DNA of 7,367 nt, taken from positions 1 through 7,367 of the forward strand of contig JACOTQ010000052.1 in assembly GCA_016178255.1 (NCBI GenBank), in the 5' to 3' direction. Position numbers and translations under genes: made by a program. A model generated the notes under the pieces. The model was not told the origin of the DNA. It ran no database searches and saw only the letters and a program-made list of their open reading frames with translations. Shown here piece after piece: positions 5,394 to 7,367 of the stretch (the stretch's first letter is position 1; each line of letters begins with the position of its first letter). The stretch is from Candidatus Colwelliibacteriota bacterium. GTDB lineage: Bacteria; Patescibacteriota; Minisyncoccia; UBA6257; Colwellbacteraceae.

Positions 5394-6225
5394 GTTTTTT
5401 ACCTTCGAACTGAATTACTTTTAATTCAAGACGCCCGTCAATTATTGAAGCCGCGAGAAGCTTAATTCTTTTACCATGAACAATGGTAAAAACTCCGGGG
5501 TCTGGATTTAAGGCCCGTATCTTTCTCAATATAGGCAAAGCGGTGTTTGAATCCCCCCCGCTAATCGCTTTTTGCAAATCTTTAGAATCAACATAACCTT
5601 CATCAGTGGTAAATTTTTTAGTGTAAGTCGCTTCCGCCTCGTCTTGAGGTTTTGCTACTATTGCGCCATTCGTGAATTCCGGAAACGATTTAACGAGCAA
5701 ATCGCCAGCCAAGTTGGCTATCTTGAAAGAAAGGCTCTCGTAGGTGTCAGTTTCAGAAATGTCAATTCTGGCGCCGGCAATCATTTCGCCGTGGTCGACC
5801 TTATTATCCAAGATATACAAAGTCACTCCCGTCTCGGTAAAACCTTCCAGTATTGAGGATTGAATGGGGGATGGTCCTCGTAGTTTAGGCAAGACCGACG
5901 GATGAACGCCAACCACTCCGAGGCGGGGGATAGCCACCAAATCCGCTGGCAATATCTTCGAATAAGCGCAGACAACATAGAAATCGGCGCCGTAACCCTG
6001 AAGAACATTCAAAAATTTATCATCTATCTTTTCCGGCTGAAGAATATCTATCTTTTCTCCACTCTTTTCTACGGCTATTTTCGTCGGCGGGGGAGTAATA
6101 ATCCCTCTTCTTCCGTACGGCCTGTCCGGATTACAAACAATGGCTTTAGGAGGTACGTGAGCATCGATTAACTTCCCAAGAACCTTTGCCGCAAACTCCG
6201 GCGTCCCAAAAAAGATATATCTCAT
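5356..6225 (-). CDS. fmt: Methionyl-tRNA formyltransferase (catalytic Asn replaced by Gly)
   Basis: The product is 289 aa, slightly shorter than the usual 310 or so. Fmt formylates the amino group of Met-tRNAi using 10-formyl-tetrahydrofolate. The N-terminal Rossmann-like domain starts M-R-Y-I-F-F-G-T-P-E-F-A, the classic Fmt opening. N-P-D-R-P-Y-G-R-R-G (32-41) matches the q-P-D-r-P-x-G-R-G block. The active-site segment G-V-V-G-V-H-P-S-V-L-P-K-L-R-G-P-S-P-I-Q holds His108, and D144 lies in K-V-D-H-G-E-M-I. The family's Asn-x-His is here Gly106-x-His108; the codon is GGC, so this is not a reading-frame artefact. The C-terminal domain (about 200-289) is a compact OB-like domain. The start lies 5 nt after the def stop, giving the common def-fmt pairing. 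The gene's last codons overlap the 3' end of the convergent surface gene. Another formyltransferase-fold activity is possible because of the Asn loss, but context favours Fmt. Confidence 0.87.
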   Translation of the reverse strand: MRYIFFGTPEFAAKVLGKLIDAHVPPKAIVCNPDRPYGRRGIITPPPTKIAVEKSGEKIDILQPEKIDDKFLNVLQGYGADFYVVCAYSKILPADLVAIPRLGVVGVHPSVLPKLRGPSPIQSSILEGFTETGVTLYILDNKVDHGEMIAGARIDISETDTYESLSFKIANLAGDLLVKSFPEFTNGAIVAKPQDEAEATYTKKFTTDEGYVDSKDLQKAISGGDSNTALPILRKIRALNPDPGVFTIVHGKRIKLLAASIIDGRLELKVIQFEGKKPMLFSGYQKPLF

Positions 6226-6230
6226 ATCAC

Positions 6231-6689
6231 TTATTTTTTGATACGGTCAGTAAATAGTTTGCCGTTTAAATGGTCCACTTCATGTTGGAAAACCCTCGAA
6301 AGCAAGCCCCATGCCTTTATTTTAATTTTTTTGCCATTCTTGTCTAAACCAGTCAAGGTTATCTTATCCGGCCGGAAAACTTCCCCATAAACTTGTGGAA
6401 CGCTTAAGCACCCTTCCTCACCGCCGACCTCTGAAGAACTTTCTTTAGTTATTTTTGGATTAAAAATCGCATAAAACTTCTTGTCTGCCTTGGCAACAAA
6501 AACACTAAAGCTCAAACCGATTTGGTTGGCGGAAAGGCCTATGCCATCGGCTTCGTCCATAGTAATCCTCATTTTTTTAATCAATTCGCTAACTTCGCTT
6601 TTTTTGAATTTCCCAAAATCAAAATCGTAAGTTTTCCGCCTCAAAACGTCTTCCTCGTGCTTATTTTTCACGCTTAATATTTTAGTCAT
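6231..6689 (-). CDS. def: Peptide deformylase
   Basis: The product is 152 aa, close to the usual length of 150-170. It removes the N-formyl group from nascent proteins at the ribosome and depends on a metal ion. All three family motifs are visible: G-I-G-L-S-A-N-Q-I-G (49-58; Ser replaces the commoner Ala), E-G-C-L-S (92-96, with metal ligand Cys94), and Q-H-E-V-D-H-L-N-G (135-143, with metal ligands His136 and His140 and catalytic Glu137). The enzyme therefore looks intact. It sits between a small unknown gene (13-nt gap upstream) and fmt (5-nt gap downstream), all on the minus strand. This fits one operon transcribed from the promoter at 6950-6958. No strong Shine-Dalgarno precedes the ATG. 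Confidence 0.95.
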   Translation of the reverse strand: MTKILSVKNKHEEDVLRRKTYDFDFGKFKKSEVSELIKKMRITMDEADGIGLSANQIGLSFSVFVAKADKKFYAIFNPKITKESSSEVGGEEGCLSVPQVYGEVFRPDKITLTGLDKNGKKIKIKAWGLLSRVFQHEVDHLNGKLFTDRIKK

Positions 6690-6702
6690 CTTGAATATTC
6701 GC

Positions 6703-6945
6703 CTATTTTCGCAGCAGAGCCATAAAATACGCCCCTCTGTTCTTAATATTTTTCATCTCCGCGACGTTTTTTGCCAACTTAATTAGTTTATCCATATCGT
6801 ACTCTTTGGCAAGTTTCATATATAACGACTTATGTTCGACGTCATTTAATATTTCAGAAAGCATAAGACCGGTCATCTGATGAGAAGAGTAAATCTTTGA
6901 CTCCTTGGCCCTCTTTTTAAGCAGTTCCTTGTAATCCATCAACAT
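6703..6945 (-). CDS. Small helical protein of unknown function, first gene of the def-fmt operon
   Basis: The product is 80 aa, with a possible alternative start at Met3 (ATG 6939). I do not recognise a named family. The sequence is soluble and probably all-helical: an N-terminal K-E-L-L-K-K-R-A-K-E helix, a middle segment with L-M-L-S-E-I-L-N-D-V and L-Y-M-K-L-A-K-E-Y-D, and a conserved-looking end N-I-K-N-R-G-A-Y-F-M-A-L-L-R-K. There is no signal peptide, transmembrane segment, cysteine pair or catalytic motif. It is co-oriented with def with a 13-nt gap and has its own extended -10 promoter 4 nt before the ATG, so it is very likely a real, expressed gene. The company of def and fmt hints at a translation-linked role, but that is context only. 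Confidence 0.7.
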   Translation of the reverse strand: MLMDYKELLKKRAKESKIYSSHQMTGLMLSEILNDVEHKSLYMKLAKEYDMDKLIKLAKNVAEMKNIKNRGAYFMALLRK

Positions 6946-6959
6946 TGATATTATATCAA
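6945..6959. promoter_or_regulatory. 15-bp perfect palindrome spanning the divergent promoters (candidate operator)
   Basis: TTGATAT (6945-6951), a single central T (6952) and ATATCAA (6953-6959) form a perfect inverted repeat. It overlaps the minus-strand -10 (6950-6955), the plus-strand -35-like TTGATA (6945-6950) and the first base of the minus-strand start codon. It could be an operator, or the symmetry could arise from back-to-back promoter elements. Confidence 0.45.
6950..6958 (-). promoter_or_regulatory. Extended -10 promoter of the small gene-def-fmt operon
   Basis: The minus strand reads TGATATAAT, then ATCA, then ATG at 6945. The start codon is 4 nt from the -10. The transcript would therefore begin at about the first ATG, or a few nucleotides before the second in-frame ATG at 6939. 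No -35 match is seen at 17 nt. Confidence 0.6.
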
Positions 6960-6990
6960 AAACCAGACTATAATTTACATTGCATTAAAA

Positions 6991-7367
6991 ATGAAGAAGA
7001 AAATAGTGACAGCGATTGCGTTTCTTATAATAATAGGCCTTTCCGGCACGGGGTCTTATTATTTGGGTTTTGAATCCGGCTTAAAGCAGACTAAAAACAT
7101 TGTCATAGAAGGCCTTAAAGGAACAGAAACGCCCGGAGGTAAGAATATTGATTTTAGCGTCTTCTGGCAGGTTTGGGATAAGCTCAAGAAAGAGCACGTA
7201 AACGGCGACAGACTTAAAGACCAAGATTTGGTTTATGGAGCAATTCAAGGACTTACGAAGTCAACCGACGACCCTCACACTTTATTCTTTAGCCCCGAAG
7301 ATTCTCAAAAATTCACCCAGGACATAAGCGGCAGTTTCGGCGGAATTGGAGCGGAAATCGGAATTAG
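6991..7367 (+). CDS. S41-family carboxyl-terminal processing protease, N-terminal part (partial at right edge)
   Basis: The frame is open from ATG 6991 to the window end: 125 full codons plus two bases. M-K-K-K followed by a hydrophobic stretch (I-V-T-A-I-A-F-L-I-I-I-G-L) is a signal anchor or signal peptide at residues 1-26. The following region has the S41/CtpA N-terminal pattern: F-W-Q-V-W-D-K-L-K-K-E-H-V (58-70), L-V-Y-G-A-I-Q-G-L (80-88), D-D-P-H-T-L-F-F-S-P-E-D (93-104) and G-S-F-G-G-I-G-A-E-I-G-I at the edge, where the PDZ domain begins. Family members are extracytoplasmic serine proteases with a Ser/Lys dyad that process or degrade exported proteins at C-termini. The catalytic residues lie beyond the window and cannot be checked. 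The gene is divergent from the def operon, with overlapping promoters. Confidence 0.9.
   Translation, partial: MKKKIVTAIAFLIIIGLSGTGSYYLGFESGLKQTKNIVIEGLKGTETPGGKNIDFSVFWQVWDKLKKEHVNGDRLKDQDLVYGAIQGLTKSTDDPHTLFFSPEDSQKFTQDISGSFGGIGAEIGI

Larger units (their letters stand above)
6945..6974 (+). promoter_or_regulatory. Sigma70-type promoter of the S41 protease gene
   Basis: TTGATA (6945-6950, 5/6 to consensus), an 18-nt spacer and a perfect TATAAT (6969-6974) lie before ATG 6991. The expected transcript start is near 6981, leaving a leader of only about 10 nt with no Shine-Dalgarno (the sequence before ATG is TTGCATTAAAA). Confidence 0.6.

Noticed and set aside
5393..5400. T6 run right after the large cohesin gene stop as an intrinsic terminator
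   Set aside because: Only a 4-bp TTTC/GAAA pairing can be drawn upstream. There is no convincing GC stem, and the region is coding for fmt on the other strand.
5572..6171. Plus-strand open frames opposite fmt
   Set aside because: The minus strand encodes an unmistakable Fmt with its motifs; the plus-strand frames are low-quality shadows.

Overview
The window looks like a piece of a Candidate Phyla Radiation (Patescibacteria, Parcubacteria-like) chromosome. This is inferred from compact genes with almost no intergenic space, weak or absent Shine-Dalgarno sequences, a single-membrane envelope style (surface proteins anchored by a C-terminal transmembrane helix with a short basic tail), AT-rich 'ATTCCAAATTCT'-type low-complexity repeats, and a two-repeat dockerin ending in W-T-G. 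No rRNA or other marker fixes the taxon.

Layout. (1) 1-132, minus: the first 44 codons of lysyl-tRNA synthetase, running off the left edge, with an extended -10 promoter directly against its start codon. (2) 133-251: a divergent intergenic region holding a 7-bp GC hairpin, a perfect 14-bp tandem repeat, and what looks like an in-frame signal peptide for the next gene without a canonical start codon. (3) 252-5393, plus: four consecutive surface-protein genes. These are a WxL-interacting-protein-like membrane protein, a secreted two-Ig protein with a C-terminal dockerin, a membrane-anchored cohesin protein, and a larger three-helix membrane protein that also begins with a cohesin. (4) 5356-6945, minus: a small unknown gene, peptide deformylase (def) and methionyl-tRNA formyltransferase (fmt), which together look like one operon and converge on the surface genes with a 38-bp overlap. 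(5) 6991-7367, plus: the N-terminal part of an S41 carboxyl-terminal processing protease, running off the right edge and divergent from the def operon.

How it fits together. The four surface genes read as a self-contained extracellular cohesin-dockerin assembly. The dockerin protein would be secreted and captured by one or both membrane-anchored cohesins, beside a beta-sandwich membrane protein that may contact the wall or another surface layer. No carbohydrate-active enzyme is present, so this is not a classical cellulosome. It is more likely an adhesion, surface-display or signalling complex. The def-fmt operon is ordinary translation housekeeping, although the Fmt-like protein has Gly where the family's catalytic Asn is expected.

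Transcription signals are unusually legible. Five of the gene starts have a perfect TATAAT within 3-16 nt of the start codon, three of them in the extended TGNTATAAT form. This suggests leaderless or near-leaderless mRNAs.
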